The notes below the pieces were generated by a model, which was not told the origin of the DNA, did not search any database, and saw only the letters and a program-made list of their open reading frames with translations. A DNA stretch of 64,000 nt. Origin: Clavibacter tessellarius. Its GTDB lineage: Bacteria; Actinomycetota; Actinomycetes; Actinomycetales; Microbacteriaceae. Each line of letters starts with the position of its first letter. Position 1 is the first letter of the stretch. A program made the position numbers and the translations under genes. The stretch spans positions 1 through 64,000 of the forward strand of contig NZ_LQXA01000019.1 in assembly GCF_001618005.1 (NCBI RefSeq), written 5' to 3'. Below are positions 48,865-59,043 of the stretch, piece by piece.

Positions 48865-51119
48865 GCGTCCCGCCTCCCCATGGCGGATCCGACGCCGACG
48901 CCGGTCGCGCCGCCGCGGTCCCCCGCGAGGCCGAGGCTAGCGCCCCGGGCCGCGCGCCGGGCCGCCCGGGTCGCGCGCCGGGCGTCCCGCCGGGCGGTGC
49001 CCGCCGCGCGCAGCGCGCCCACGAGCTGCCGGATCCGAAGCGTCGGCACGTAGGCGGAGGTGAGCGCGCGCCCGATCGGCGCGAGGTCGGCCGCCGTCGG
49101 GCAGGCGAGCCAGAGCGTCTCGTAGCGCGGGTCGAACTTGGCCTTGAAGCGCAGCAGCGACGTGAATCCGTAGGACGGCTCGAGCACCCGGCCGGTCGCA
49201 GCCAGCAGACGTGCGACCACCCGGTCGACGGGCCCGCCGGTGAGGCCCCGGCCGACGCCCGCGAGCGGCGTGCCCGACAGGCTCAGCGTCTCGAGTCCCT
49301 CCTCCTGGAAGGCGCGCGCCGCGGTCGCGATGAGGAACTCCATCACGCCCGGCATCGGATCCGCGCCGCGCCGCATGACGTCGAGCGTGCGTCCCACGAG
49401 CCGGCCGTCGCGGAAGACGGGCAGCCAGCTCGTGACGCCGTGCACGCGGCCGGTGGCGTCGACGGCGAGCAGCATCCGCACCTCGGGGTCGTCGAGCTCG
49501 GGCAGCCCGCCGAGCGTGAAGCCCATCTCGGGCAGCGCCTTCGCGTCGACCCAGTCGCCGCTGAGCGCGTCGACCGCCCGGCGGAGGGGCTCGGGCAGCC
49601 CGCGGTAGGTGCCCCACAGCGCGTCGACGCCGTCGCGCGCCGCGCGGTTCGTCGCCGTGCGGAGGTCCTGGCGGCGCTTGCCCGAGGTGGAGAAGCCCGC
49701 GAGGTCGATCACGGCCTCCTCGGCCACCGGCGTGACGCTCCAGCCGAGCTCCGCGAAGACCGGCAGGTGGGACGAGTGGATGCTGTAGAACGCGGGCACG
49801 AGACCGCGCGCCGAGCAGTGCCGGGCGAAGGCGCGGATCGTGGCGGGCGCGTCGGCCGCGGTCGCGATCGGATCCGACACCGTGAGGGCGACGCCGTGCG
49901 CGGCGCGGTACGCGACGGCCCCGTGCGCGGCCTCGCCTTCCGAGGAGGAGGAGGCGGCGTCGTCGTCGTCGGCGAACCAGTGGCTGCTGCCGGCCCAGGT
50001 GCCCATGAAGCCGAGGGATCCGGCATCCGCTCGCGCCAGCTGCGCGAGCACGCGTTCGCGCCCGGCGGAGCGCTCCTCGGCGGCGGCGCGCATCGTGAAC
50101 GATCGGCGGCGGACGACGAGCACGACGAGCGCGGTCGCCGGCACGAGCCAGGTGCTGAGCATCAGCACGGGGAGCTCGAGGTCGGTCCACGACGCGACGG
50201 TGAAGGTGAACCAGTCCTCGGCGAGCGGGATGACCGTGTAGTACCAGCCGAGGAGGCCGGTCACGAGGAGGAGGGCCGTGATCCCCATCACGAGCCCGAG
50301 GCGCCGGCCGCGGAGCAGCAGGGCGACCGCGAGGATGAGCGCGCACAGCACGGCCACGGTGCTGCCGGGGTCGAGCAGCGAGCCCATGGTGCTGAGCACC
50401 CCGATCGCGTCGCCGGACACCGCGGCGATCCACCAGCTGAGGGTGACCGTGCCGAGCATGGTCGCGGCGACGACCCGCGCATGGGAGGTGGCGGCGTCGT
50501 GCCAGGCGGGGCGGGTGGAGAGCGGCACGAGGATGCGGCCGAGGCCCAGTCCGATGAGGAGGGCGACGCCGCGCGTGAGGTCGACCCCGTGGCCGCCGGC
50601 CAGCAGGCCCGCGAGCACCGCAGCGAGGACCGCGGCGCGGAGGCCGTCGCGGTGGGCCGGCGCGAGGCCGCGGCTGGCGGCGGCGGCGACCGCCACGATC
50701 ACGACGGACGGCGCCCAGAGCCGGTCGGCCGCGTCGAGCTGGGAGTAGAGGTCGCCGAGCGCGAGGCCCACGGCGAGGAGGAGGGAGGCGACGGCGACCG
50801 GCGCGAGCGAGCCGATCGCGGCGACGACCGCGGTGCGCACGATGCCGATGCGGCTCTCCGACCAGGCCAGCACGGCCACGACGACGGCGAGCGCGATGGC
50901 CGTCGCGGCGGGGTGCGCGAGCTCGCCGAGCCCGGCCATGACGCCCATCCACGCGCTGCCCGCGGGGACGGCGATCGCGGCGAGCGGGTGGCGGGCGAGG
51001 GTCCGGAGGACGACCCGCGCGGCGCCGGCCGGGGGCGCGACGGCGGGCACCGTGGGCGGCAGGTCCGCGCTGTCGGCGAGGATCGGGCGGGCGGCGGGGG
51101 CGAGCGTCGAATGCGTCAC
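48861..51119 (-). CDS. MprF-like phosphatidylglycerol lysyltransferase family protein (DUF2156)
   Basis: 752 residues. The N-terminal 400 residues contain many membrane helices. The C-terminal catalytic domain (about 420-700) is DUF2156: GFMGTWAGSSHWFADDDDA, VAYRAAHGVALTVSDPIAT, FYSIHSSHLPVFAELGW, KRRQDLRTATNRAARDG and the ending YGFTSLLRFKAKFDPRYETL are typical. Relatives aminoacylate phosphatidylglycerol with Lys or Ala and flip it, lowering membrane charge and protecting from cationic peptides. It is first in an operon with a two-component system. GTG 51119 start; ribosome-binding site weak. The amino acid donor is unknown. Confidence 0.88.
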   Translation of the reverse strand: MTHSTLAPAARPILADSADLPPTVPAVAPPAGAARVVLRTLARHPLAAIAVPAGSAWMGVMAGLGELAHPAATAIALAVVVAVLAWSESRIGIVRTAVVAAIGSLAPVAVASLLLAVGLALGDLYSQLDAADRLWAPSVVIVAVAAAASRGLAPAHRDGLRAAVLAAVLAGLLAGGHGVDLTRGVALLIGLGLGRILVPLSTRPAWHDAATSHARVVAATMLGTVTLSWWIAAVSGDAIGVLSTMGSLLDPGSTVAVLCALILAVALLLRGRRLGLVMGITALLLVTGLLGWYYTVIPLAEDWFTFTVASWTDLELPVLMLSTWLVPATALVVLVVRRRSFTMRAAAEERSAGRERVLAQLARADAGSLGFMGTWAGSSHWFADDDDAASSSSEGEAAHGAVAYRAAHGVALTVSDPIATAADAPATIRAFARHCSARGLVPAFYSIHSSHLPVFAELGWSVTPVAEEAVIDLAGFSTSGKRRQDLRTATNRAARDGVDALWGTYRGLPEPLRRAVDALSGDWVDAKALPEMGFTLGGLPELDDPEVRMLLAVDATGRVHGVTSWLPVFRDGRLVGRTLDVMRRGADPMPGVMEFLIATAARAFQEEGLETLSLSGTPLAGVGRGLTGGPVDRVVARLLAATGRVLEPSYGFTSLLRFKAKFDPRYETLWLACPTAADLAPIGRALTSAYVPTLRIRQLVGALRAAGTARRDARRATRAARRAARGASLGLAGDRGGATGVGVGSAMGRRDA

Positions 51120-51278
51120 GTCCCCAGTGTGCGGAGCCTCGGCCCTCCACCGCGTCGGCCGCGGGATCCGATCCCTCCGCCCATCGGCTGACCCGGGCCG
51201 CCGATCGGCTGACGTCGGCGGGGAGTCCGCCGCACGACCCGCGGCACCCCCGCGGGGCCGAGGGACTCCCGGGACGCG

Positions 51279-51308
51279 AGAAGGCCCCCGGTTCCCCGGG
51301 GGCCTTCT
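51279..51308 (-). terminator. Terminator downstream of tRNA-Leu
   Basis: AGAAGGCCCCCGG (51279-51291) pairs perfectly with CCGGGGGCCTTCT (51296-51308) around TTCC. It begins just after the tRNA CCA end on the minus strand. Confidence 0.85.
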
Positions 51309-51315
51309 GCTGTGC

Positions 51316-51402
51316 TGGTGCGCGAGGGGGGACTTGAACCCCCACGTCCTCACGGACACACGGACCTGAACCGTGCGCGTCTACCAATTCCGCCACTCGC
51401 GC
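51316..51402 (-). tRNA. tRNA-Leu (anticodon CAG)
   Basis: Read on the minus strand from 51402: acceptor GCGCGAG pairs with CTCGCGC; GGCGGAATTGGTAGACGC is the D arm; CACGG-TTCAGGT-CCGTG is the anticodon arm with CAG; a long variable arm (GTCCGTGAGGAC) and GGGGGTTCAAGTCCCCC T arm follow. The long variable arm and A73 fit leucine. CCA is encoded (51318-51316). Confidence 0.96.
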
Positions 51403-51611
51403 CAACCGGACGACATTATCACGTCGGGGAGCCGATCCCGCGCCGCGACCGCCCCGCCACCGCCCCGCCACCGCGCCCGGGCGGCCCGCCTCCCGCCCTC
51501 CCCAGGGGCCATCCGCACCCACCCGGCGGCCCGTGTCCAGGGCGTCGCCCCTCGAGTTGGCTAACATCGCACTATTCATCCGCGGAAGGACCGCGCGAGG
51601 ACGGATCACAC

Positions 51612-52343
51612 GTGGGAATCCTGGACAACTTCGAGAAGGGCCTCGAGCGCGCCGTCAACGGCGCCTTCGTGAAGACCTTCAAGTCCGGCCTGCAGCCCGT
51701 GGAGATCGTCGCGCAGCTGCGACGCGAGCTCGACACGCACGCCGCCATCGTCGACCGCGACCTCATCCTCGTCCCCAACTCCTTCACCCTCCGCGTCTCC
51801 CGCGCCGACCACGAGCGCATCGAGTCCATCGGCTCCACGCTCGTCGACGAGCTGCGCCAGGCGGTCGAGCGGCACGCGTCCACGCAGGGCTACCAGTTCG
51901 CGGGAGTCGTGCAGGTCTCCTTCCGCCGCGACGACCAGCTGTCGGAGGGCGTCCTCGGCATCGACAGCCGCACGGTCGAGGGCAGCGTCACGTGGATGCC
52001 CGTCGTCGACGTCGCCGGCACCCGCCACCCGCTCGCGGTCGGCCGCACGGTCATCGGCCGCGGCAGCGACGCCGACATCACGGTCGACGACCCGGGCACC
52101 TCCCGCCGCCACGTCGAGATCGCGTGGGACGGATCCCGCGCCCAGGTCCGCGACCTCGGCTCCACCAACGGCTCCGAGCTCAACGGCGCGCCGGTCACCA
52201 AGGCGCCGCTGCCGCCCGAGTCCGTCATCCGCATCGGCCGCACCGCCATCACCTTCCGCGTCGTCCCGCACGCCACCGAGGAGCGAGGCGGCCGCGAGCC
52301 GCAGCGCCAGCGCAGCGACGACGGGTTCTGGGGAGCGTCATGA
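51612..52343 (+). CDS. fhaA: FhaA: DUF3662 and FHA-domain protein
   Basis: 243 residues. N-terminal DUF3662 (about 1-115, GILDNFEKGLERAVNGAF ... LQPVEIVAQLRRELD) and C-terminal FHA domain (about 140-225) with GRTVIGRGSDADITV, SRRHVEI and DLGSTNGS, which binds phosphothreonine. In mycobacteria FhaA binds the pseudokinase MviN and regulates peptidoglycan synthesis. The linker is much shorter than in mycobacterial FhaA. It opens the conserved growth/division block; GTG start with GAGGA 12 bases upstream. Its stop overlaps fhaB (ATGA). Confidence 0.93.
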   Translation: MGILDNFEKGLERAVNGAFVKTFKSGLQPVEIVAQLRRELDTHAAIVDRDLILVPNSFTLRVSRADHERIESIGSTLVDELRQAVERHASTQGYQFAGVVQVSFRRDDQLSEGVLGIDSRTVEGSVTWMPVVDVAGTRHPLAVGRTVIGRGSDADITVDDPGTSRRHVEIAWDGSRAQVRDLGSTNGSELNGAPVTKAPLPPESVIRIGRTAITFRVVPHATEERGGREPQRQRSDDGFWGAS

Positions 52344-52915
52344 CCGAGCTGACCCTCCTCGTCCTCCGCCTCGCGTTCCTCGCGGTGCTCTGGCTCTTCG
52401 TCTTCGGCATCGTCTACGCGCTCCGCTCCGACCTGTTCGGCCAACGGGTCCGCAAGCTGCGCGAGGAGACGGGCGCCGGCGGCGCATCCCCGTTCCCCTC
52501 CTCCCCGTACGCCGCATCCGCCTCCGCGCCGCGCGCCGCGGCCGTGCAGCCGCCGCCCATCTCGTCGATGCCGTCCGGCGCCAACTCCGGCGCCGTCCCG
52601 TCGCGCGCCAAGGCCACGACGTCCACGGCCCGCCACCTCGTCATCACGTCGGGCGCCAAGGCCGGCACCGAGATCCCGCTCGGCACCGAGCCGCTCACCA
52701 TCGGCCGCTCGAGCGAGTCGGGGCTCGTCATCCGCGACGACTACACGTCCACGCACCACGCGCGCCTGCTGCTCTGGAACGACGAGTGGATGATCCAGGA
52801 CCTCGACTCCACCAACGGCACCTTCCTCGACGGCAAGCGCGTGAGCGTGCCGACGCAGGTGCCGCTCGACACGCCGATCCGCATCGGCGCGACCAGCTTC
52901 GAGCTCAGGCGGTAG
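52340..52915 (+). CDS. fhaB: FhaB/FipA: membrane-anchored FHA protein
   Basis: 191 residues. A membrane helix at 5-27 (LLVLRLAFLAVLWLFVFGIV) with cytosolic C-terminus, a Ser/Ala/Pro linker (about 50-95) and an FHA domain (about 97-190: LTIGRSSESGLVI, STHHARL, DLDSTNGTFLDG). The mycobacterial counterpart FipA links PknA phosphorylation to FtsZ/FtsQ at the septum. It should read phosphothreonines written by the kinases later in the operon and removed by PstP, encoded four bases downstream. Confidence 0.93.
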   Translation: MTELTLLVLRLAFLAVLWLFVFGIVYALRSDLFGQRVRKLREETGAGGASPFPSSPYAASASAPRAAAVQPPPISSMPSGANSGAVPSRAKATTSTARHLVITSGAKAGTEIPLGTEPLTIGRSSESGLVIRDDYTSTHHARLLLWNDEWMIQDLDSTNGTFLDGKRVSVPTQVPLDTPIRIGATSFELRR

Positions 52916-52919
52916 CGGC

Positions 52920-54182
52920 ATGGCGACAGTGACGCAGGCCGCTGCCGTCTCCCACGTGGGCAAGGTCCGGTCGAACAACCAGGACTCCGGCTACGCGGGG
53001 CGGCACCTCTTCGTCGTCGCCGACGGCATGGGCGGGCACGCGGGCGGCGACGTCGCGTCCGCGGTGGCCACCAAGCGCATCATCGAGACCGACAAGCCCT
53101 ATGCCTCCGCGCACGACGCCGAGTTCGCGCTCCAGGCCGGCCTCGTCGCGGCCAACCAGCTGCTCGCCGAGACCGTGTTCGAGCACTCCGAGCTCACGGG
53201 GATGGGCACGACCGTCAGCGCGCTGGCCCGCGTCGACCGGCATGTCGCCATCGCCCACATCGGCGACTCGCGCATCTACCTGTTCCGCCGCGGCGAGCTC
53301 AGCCAGATCTCCGCCGACCACACGTTCGTGCAGCGCCTCGTCGACAGCGGCCGCATCACGCCGGAGGAGGCGCTCGTGCACCCCCGCCGCTCCGTGCTGA
53401 TGCGCGTGCTCGGCGACGTCGACGCGGCCCCCGAGGTCGACACCCAGGTGCTCGACACCCACACGGGCGACCGCTGGCTCCTCTGCTCGGACGGGCTCAG
53501 CAGCTACGTCTCCGAGGAGCGCATCACCGAGATCCTCGCGACCGCGGGCACCCCGGAGACCATCGCCGACGCGCTTGTGAAGGAGTCGCTCGACCACGGC
53601 GCTCCGGACAACGTCACCGTGGTGGTCGTCGACGTGCTCGACGAGGACGACGAGGCCGCCGCCGCCCGCCCCGACCCGGAGCCCGTGCTCGTCGGATCCG
53701 CGTCGCAGCCGCTCGCCTTCGGCGACGAGCCCTCCAAGCGCGCCGTCCGGATCCCGTCGCTCCTGCTCCACCCGCTGCGCGCGAGCACGGCGGCGCGCGA
53801 CGCCCAGTTCGAGCCGGAGTCGGACGAGTACCTCGAGGCGCTCATCGCCGAGGACCGGCGGCGCGCGCTCCGCCGCCGCATCACCTGGCTGGTCGGCGTC
53901 GCCCTCATCCTCGCCGGCCTCGTGCTCGCGTGCGTGCTCGGCTACCGCTGGACCCAGTCGCGCTACTACGTGGGCGAGTCCGAGGGCTCGGTGGCGGTCT
54001 ACAACGGCGTGCAGCAGACCATCGGCCCGATCCAGCTGTCCCACGTCTACGCCCGCACCGAGGTGCAGGTCGCCGACCTCCAGCCCTTCTACCGCCAGCA
54101 GGTCGAGCAGACCATCAACGCGGACTCGCTCTCGGGCGCCGAGGAGATCGTCGACCGGCTCCAGGAGGCCGCGGGTGGCTAG
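52920..54182 (+). CDS. pstP: PstP: PP2C Ser/Thr phosphatase
   Basis: 420 residues. PP2C catalytic domain (about 5-240) with RSNNQDSGYAGRHLFVVADG, GMGGHAGGDVAS, HIGDSRIYLF, DHTFVQRLVDSG, LLCSDGLSSYV and DNVTVVVVD, supplying the Mn2+-binding Asp residues. A linker follows, then a membrane helix (about 320-342) and an extracytoplasmic tail of 75 residues. It dephosphorylates PknA, PknB and their substrates. Operon position and topology match the actinobacterial family. The rodA start (GTG 54175) lies within its end, overlapping by 8 bases. Confidence 0.95.
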   Translation: MATVTQAAAVSHVGKVRSNNQDSGYAGRHLFVVADGMGGHAGGDVASAVATKRIIETDKPYASAHDAEFALQAGLVAANQLLAETVFEHSELTGMGTTVSALARVDRHVAIAHIGDSRIYLFRRGELSQISADHTFVQRLVDSGRITPEEALVHPRRSVLMRVLGDVDAAPEVDTQVLDTHTGDRWLLCSDGLSSYVSEERITEILATAGTPETIADALVKESLDHGAPDNVTVVVVDVLDEDDEAAAARPDPEPVLVGSASQPLAFGDEPSKRAVRIPSLLLHPLRASTAARDAQFEPESDEYLEALIAEDRRRALRRRITWLVGVALILAGLVLACVLGYRWTQSRYYVGESEGSVAVYNGVQQTIGPIQLSHVYARTEVQVADLQPFYRQQVEQTINADSLSGAEEIVDRLQEAAGG

Positions 54183-55572
54183 CGCCGGCGCGGCGGTCGC
54201 CTCCGCGCGCGGGCGCGAGAAGGCGCCCAGGGTCCCGCGGATCCGCGTGCCCCGCCGCCTCCGGAACCTCGAGCTCGCGCTGGTCGTGCTGGCGTCCGTC
54301 ATCAACGGCGGCGCCCTCTACCTCGTGCAGCTCGGCGCGCTCGGCGCATTCGACCGGAGCTTCTTCCTCCCGGCCACCGGCCTCGCCGTCCTCGTGCTCG
54401 GCATGCACGTGGCGCTGCGCTGGCTGGCGCCCGACGCGGATCCGTTCATCCTCCCCATCGCCACCGTGCTCAACGGCCTGGGGATCGCGGCCATCTACCG
54501 CCTCGACCTCGCCGGCGGGTACTCCGGCTGGGACAGCGTGGCCGTGCGACAGATCGTGTGGTCGGGCCTCGCCATCGTGTGCGCGCTCGCGGTCATCGTG
54601 CTGCTGAAGAACCACCGCGTGCTGCAGCGCTACCGCTACATCGCCATGTTCGTGGGCCTCATCCTGCTGCTGCTGCCGATGCTCCCGGTCCTGGGTCAGA
54701 ACATCAACGGCGCGCGCGTCTGGATCCACATCGGCGGCTTCTCGTTCCAACCGGGCGAGATCGCGAAGATCTGCCTCGCGGTCTTCTTCGCCGGCTACCT
54801 CGTCACGGCGCGGGACAGCCTCTCGATGGTGGGCGTCAAGGTCCTCGGGCTGCGCTTCCCGCGCGTCCGCGACCTCGGACCGATCCTCCTGGTGTGGGCC
54901 GTCTCGATGAGCGTCCTCGTTTTCCAGCGCGATCTCGGCACGTCGTTGCTGTACTTCGGCCTCTTCATCGTCATGACCTACGTCAGCACCGGCCGCATCG
55001 GCTGGGTCGTCCTCGGCGCCGTCCTGTTCCTCGGCGGCGCGTTTGGCGCGAGCACCCTCGGCTACGTCGGCGGGCGCGTCGACGCGTGGCTGAAGCCGTT
55101 CGACCCCGCGGTCTACGACGCGAACGGCGGCAGCTTCCAGCTCGTCACGGGCCTGTTCGGCATGGCCGACGGCGGACTGTTCGGGCGCGGGCTCGGCAGC
55201 GGCATGCCCAACCTCACGCCGCTCGCCAACAGCGACTTCATCCTCGCCAGCCTCGGCGAGGAGCTCGGCCTCACGGGCGTCTTCGCGATCCTCGCCCTCT
55301 ACCTCCTGCTCGTGTCCCGCGGCTTCCGCATCGGCTTCGCAGGCCAGGACGACTTCGGCAAGCTGCTCGGCATCGGGCTGTCGTTCGTCATCGCCCTGCA
55401 GGTGTTCATCGTCATCGGCGGCGTCACGCGCGTCATCCCGCTCACCGGCCTCACCACGCCGTTCATGGCGGCGGGCGGGTCCTCGCTGCTCGCCAACTGG
55501 ATCATCGCGGCCCTGCTGCTGCGCCTGTCCGACACCGTCCGCAACCAGCCCCGATTGGTGGTCGAGTCGTGA
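54175..55572 (+). CDS. rodA: FtsW/RodA/SpoVE-family glycosyltransferase
   Basis: 465 residues with about 12 membrane helices, a SEDS peptidoglycan polymerase. Conserved segments include NGARVWIHIGGFSFQPGEIA (HxGxxxxQPxExxK-type), FQRDLGTSLLYFGLF with the catalytic Asp region, and GLTTPFMAAGGSSLLANW near the C-terminus. Next to pbpA, a class B PBP, it forms the glycosyltransferase-transpeptidase pair for cell elongation. The basic N-terminus (30 residues) is cytosolic. Start GTG 54175; stop overlaps pbpA start (GTGA). Confidence 0.94.
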   Translation: MASAGAAVASARGREKAPRVPRIRVPRRLRNLELALVVLASVINGGALYLVQLGALGAFDRSFFLPATGLAVLVLGMHVALRWLAPDADPFILPIATVLNGLGIAAIYRLDLAGGYSGWDSVAVRQIVWSGLAIVCALAVIVLLKNHRVLQRYRYIAMFVGLILLLLPMLPVLGQNINGARVWIHIGGFSFQPGEIAKICLAVFFAGYLVTARDSLSMVGVKVLGLRFPRVRDLGPILLVWAVSMSVLVFQRDLGTSLLYFGLFIVMTYVSTGRIGWVVLGAVLFLGGAFGASTLGYVGGRVDAWLKPFDPAVYDANGGSFQLVTGLFGMADGGLFGRGLGSGMPNLTPLANSDFILASLGEELGLTGVFAILALYLLLVSRGFRIGFAGQDDFGKLLGIGLSFVIALQVFIVIGGVTRVIPLTGLTTPFMAAGGSSLLANWIIAALLLRLSDTVRNQPRLVVES

Positions 55573-57020
55573 ACCGCGAGCTGAAGCGCGTCTCCGTGTT
55601 CGTCCTGGCCATGTTCGTGGCCCTCTTCGTCGCGGCGTCGATCATCCAGGTGGTCGCGGCGCCGACCCTGCAGGCGGATCCGCGGAACTCCCGCACCATC
55701 ATCGCCAGCTACTCGGCCGAGCGCGGGGCGATCCTGGTCGACGGCACCCCCATCGCCTCCTCGGTCCCGGTCGACGACCGCTACAAGTTCCTCCGCACGT
55801 ACGCCCAGCCCGACCTGTACAGCGCGGTCACCGGCTACTACACGCTCGGCCAGGGATCCACGGGCCTCGAGTCCGCCATGAACGACGTCCTCACCGGCAC
55901 GAGCGGCACGCAGTTCTTCGACAGCCTCACGCGCACCTTCACGGGCCAGGAGCCGAAGGGCGCGTCGGTCGAGACCACCATCGACCCGAAGGTCCAGCAG
56001 GCGGCGTACGACGCGCTCGGTCGGCTGCGGGGATCCGTCGTCGCCATCGAGCCGTCCACGGGCAAGATCCTCGCGATGGTGTCCAAGCCCGGCTACGACC
56101 CCAACGTCCTGGCCTCGCACGACCGGGCCGCCGTGAAGCAGAGCTACGCCTCGCTCCTCGCCGACCCCGCGAACCCGCTCATCGACCGGGCCGTCAACAG
56201 CCTCAACCCGCCCGGATCCACCTTCAAGCTCATCACCACGGCCGCGGCTCTCGAGTCCGGTCGGTACACGCCGGACTCGCTCCTGCCGAACCCGTCCACC
56301 TTCACGCTCCCGGGCACCGGCACGGTCATCACGAACGCCGGCGAGGGCGCGTGCGGCAACGAGCCCGAGGTGTCGATCGCCACGGCGCTCCGCCTCAGCT
56401 GCAACATCCCCTTCGCCCAGCTCGGAATCGCGCTCGGCTCCGAGCGGATAGCGAAGATGGCGGAGGCGTTCGGCTACGGGAAGTCGATCGCCGTCCCCAT
56501 GGCGAGCGCGAAGAGCGCCTTCTCCCCCGACCTCGACGACGCCCAGACCGCGCAGTCCGCCTTCGGTCAGCTCGACGTCCGCGCCACCCCGCTGCAGACC
56601 GCCATGGTCACGGCCGGGATCGCGAACGGCGGTGAGGTGATGAAGCCCAGCGTCGTCGACAGCGTCCTCAACCCGGACCTCAGCGAGCTGTCCGGATTCT
56701 CCCCCAGCCGATTCGCCGACCCCATCTCGAAGGAGACCGCCGCCACCATGACGCGGATGATGATCGACAACGTCCAGAGCGGCGTCGCCACAAATGCGAG
56801 AATCTCCGGTGTCGACGTGGCGGGCAAGACCGGCACCGCGCAGAACGGCGCCGACGACCCGTACACCCTCTGGTTCACCGGCTTCGCGCCGGCTGAGTCC
56901 CCGAAGGTGGCGGTCGCGGTCCTGGTCGAGGACGGCGGCGGACGAGGACGATCGGGCTCGGGGAACACCCTCGCCGCCCCCGTGGCGAAGAAAGTGATTG
57001 AGGCGGTGCTGGACAGATGA
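55569..57020 (+). CDS. pbpA: PbpA: class B penicillin-binding protein
   Basis: 483 residues. One N-terminal membrane helix (about 6-30), PBP dimerisation domain, then the transpeptidase with Ser-x2-Lys in PPGSTFKL (Ser near 217), SCN in LRLSCNIPF, and KTGT in VAGKTGTAQ (near 420). It cross-links peptidoglycan with the SEDS protein encoded immediately upstream. GTG start within the rodA stop; its own stop overlaps the kinase gene. The arrangement and length are those of actinobacterial PbpA. Confidence 0.95.
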   Translation: MNRELKRVSVFVLAMFVALFVAASIIQVVAAPTLQADPRNSRTIIASYSAERGAILVDGTPIASSVPVDDRYKFLRTYAQPDLYSAVTGYYTLGQGSTGLESAMNDVLTGTSGTQFFDSLTRTFTGQEPKGASVETTIDPKVQQAAYDALGRLRGSVVAIEPSTGKILAMVSKPGYDPNVLASHDRAAVKQSYASLLADPANPLIDRAVNSLNPPGSTFKLITTAAALESGRYTPDSLLPNPSTFTLPGTGTVITNAGEGACGNEPEVSIATALRLSCNIPFAQLGIALGSERIAKMAEAFGYGKSIAVPMASAKSAFSPDLDDAQTAQSAFGQLDVRATPLQTAMVTAGIANGGEVMKPSVVDSVLNPDLSELSGFSPSRFADPISKETAATMTRMMIDNVQSGVATNARISGVDVAGKTGTAQNGADDPYTLWFTGFAPAESPKVAVAVLVEDGGGRGRSGSGNTLAAPVAKKVIEAVLDR

Positions 57021-58930
57021 GACCCACGAGCGGACTGACCTTCGGAGGGCGTTACCAGCTGGGCGATCGCATCGCCATCGGCGGCATGGGCGAGGTGTGG
57101 GAGGCGACCGACCTCGTCATCGGACGCAAGGTCGCCATCAAGATCCTCAAGGACGAGTACCTGGGCGACCCCGGGTTCCTCGAGCGATTCCGAGCCGAGG
57201 CGCGCCATGCGGCGCTCGTCAACCACGAGGGCATCGCCAACGTCTTCGACTACGGCGAGGAGGACGGCAGCGCCTTCCTCGTGATGGAGCTCGTCCCCGG
57301 CGAGGCCCTGTCGACCATCCTCGAGCGGGAGCGCGTGCTCTCGAGCGACAAGGTGCTCGACATCATCTCCCAGACCGCCCTCGCGCTCCACGCCGCGCAT
57401 CAGGCCGGTCTCGTGCACCGCGACATCAAGCCGGGCAACCTGCTGATCACGCCCGACGGACGCGTCAAGATCACCGACTTCGGCATCGCCCGCATCGCCG
57501 ACCAGGTGCCGCTCACGGCCACCGGCCAGGTCATGGGCACGGTGCAGTACCTCTCGCCCGAGCAGGCGAGCGGGCACCCCGCGTCGCCGTCCACCGACGT
57601 GTACTCGATGGGCATCGTCGCGTACGAGTGCCTGGCCGGCCGCCGTCCCTTCACGGGCGAGTCGCAGGTCGCCATCGCCATGGCGCAGATCAACGAGCAG
57701 CCGCCCGAGCTCCCCGTCACGGTGGCGGAGCCCGTCCGCAACCTCGTCATGTCCTGCATCTCCAAGAAGCCGGCGGACCGCCCGCAGAGCGCCGCGCATC
57801 TGGCGCGCGCCGCGCAGGCGCTGCGCCGCGGCGACGTCGCGACCGCCACCATGGCCGTCGCCGCCGTCGCCGGTGCTGCCGCCGCGGATCCGGGCACGCC
57901 CACCCAGGCCACCCAGCTCATGCCGTCCGACCGCCGAGCCGACACGAGCGCCACCACCGTCCTGTCCTCCGCGCCCCGCGCCGGAGCGGCGTCGCCCTTC
58001 GACTTCGACGAGGTCGACGCGGAAGACGAGGAGCCCGAGCAGCCGCGCGCCAGCAAGCGCGCGATCTGGATCTTCGTGGTCGTCGCCGTCCTGGTGGTCG
58101 CCGCGATCATCGCCGGGCTCATCGCCGCCACCGCGGGCAGGCAGTCCGACCAGACGGCCCCCGTCCCCACGGAGACCAGCGCCGAGCCGAGCCCCACGCC
58201 GAGCGCGTCGCCCACCCCCACCCCGACGCCCACCCCGACCACCGTCGAGATCAAGCGCGAGGACTACATCGGGCGCGACCAGAAGACGGTCTCGAACGAG
58301 CTGACAGCCCTCGGCCTCAAGGTCACCGTCATCACGGGCAGCGCGGCACCGTCCGGTGAGGAGGAGGGTCGCGTCACCGCGATCACCCCCACCGGCAGCG
58401 TCGCGAAGGGCGCCACCATCCAGATCACGGCCTACGGCGCGCAGACCCTGCCGACCGCGGCGCCGGTCACCCCCACGGTGAACCCCACCACCGTGCGCGC
58501 CGGACAGGCGGTCGACATCTCGTGGCCCGCGTACTCCTGCCCGGCGGGCCAGACGCTGAACGGCTACCAGATCCAGGCCGACTCGGTCTCCGGCGGCGCC
58601 ACGGGCACGTGGGGCGGGAGCACCAACCCGACCAACGCGCAGACCACCTCCGGGGAGATCAAGGCCGGCAACAACACGGGATCGTTCACGGTCAAGTACC
58701 TCGCCATCTGCGGCACGAACGAGTCCCCCTACAGCAGCACCGTCACCGTGGCGGTCGAGGCGGCACCAGGCGGCACCACGCCGGGCGGCGGCACCGGAGG
58801 CGGCACCGGAAATGGCACCGGAGGCACCGGAGGCGGCACCGGAGGCGGCACCACCGGCATGGCGCCGACGCCCCCTCCGGGCAAGGAGGATCGGCATTCG
58901 CTGATCTCCAGCACGCACCGCATGCCCTGA
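57017..58930 (+). CDS. pknA: PknA-type Ser/Thr kinase with extracellular PASTA and Gly-rich tail
   Basis: 637 residues. Kinase domain about 1-275: [16 protein letters not shown] (Lys), [11 protein letters not shown] (catalytic Asp), DFGIARI and SPEQASG. A linker with many Thr/Ala sites, a membrane helix (about 353-375), a Thr/Pro stretch, one PASTA domain (about 415-475), then an Fn3-like domain (about 480-580) with two Cys, and a (Gly-Gly-Gly-Thr)n tail. Mycobacterial PknA has no PASTA or Fn3 part, so this outer region is unusual. It should phosphorylate division proteins with PknB. Start overlaps the pbpA stop (ATGA). Confidence 0.92.
   Translation: MRPTSGLTFGGRYQLGDRIAIGGMGEVWEATDLVIGRKVAIKILKDEYLGDPGFLERFRAEARHAALVNHEGIANVFDYGEEDGSAFLVMELVPGEALSTILERERVLSSDKVLDIISQTALALHAAHQAGLVHRDIKPGNLLITPDGRVKITDFGIARIADQVPLTATGQVMGTVQYLSPEQASGHPASPSTDVYSMGIVAYECLAGRRPFTGESQVAIAMAQINEQPPELPVTVAEPVRNLVMSCISKKPADRPQSAAHLARAAQALRRGDVATATMAVAAVAGAAAADPGTPTQATQLMPSDRRADTSATTVLSSAPRAGAASPFDFDEVDAEDEEPEQPRASKRAIWIFVVVAVLVVAAIIAGLIAATAGRQSDQTAPVPTETSAEPSPTPSASPTPTPTPTPTTVEIKREDYIGRDQKTVSNELTALGLKVTVITGSAAPSGEEEGRVTAITPTGSVAKGATIQITAYGAQTLPTAAPVTPTVNPTTVRAGQAVDISWPAYSCPAGQTLNGYQIQADSVSGGATGTWGGSTNPTNAQTTSGEIKAGNNTGSFTVKYLAICGTNESPYSSTVTVAVEAAPGGTTPGGGTGGGTGNGTGGTGGGTGGGTTGMAPTPPPGKEDRHSLISSTHRMP
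58764..58860 (+). repeat. Gly-Thr coding repeats at the pknA 3' end
   Basis: Tandem GGCGGCACC/GGAGGCACC-type units encode an extracellular Gly-Gly-Thr-rich tail. Imperfect copies suggest slippage in the past. Confidence 0.7.
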
Positions 58931-59043
58931 TCGGCATGCGCCGCGCGAGCACTCCCCCGCCCTCCGCGCTCCGCCCCGGATCCCCAGCGGAGCCCGGGTA
59001 AGCTCATCCCCGTCCTGATCCCGAACCCGACGAGAGGCAGACC

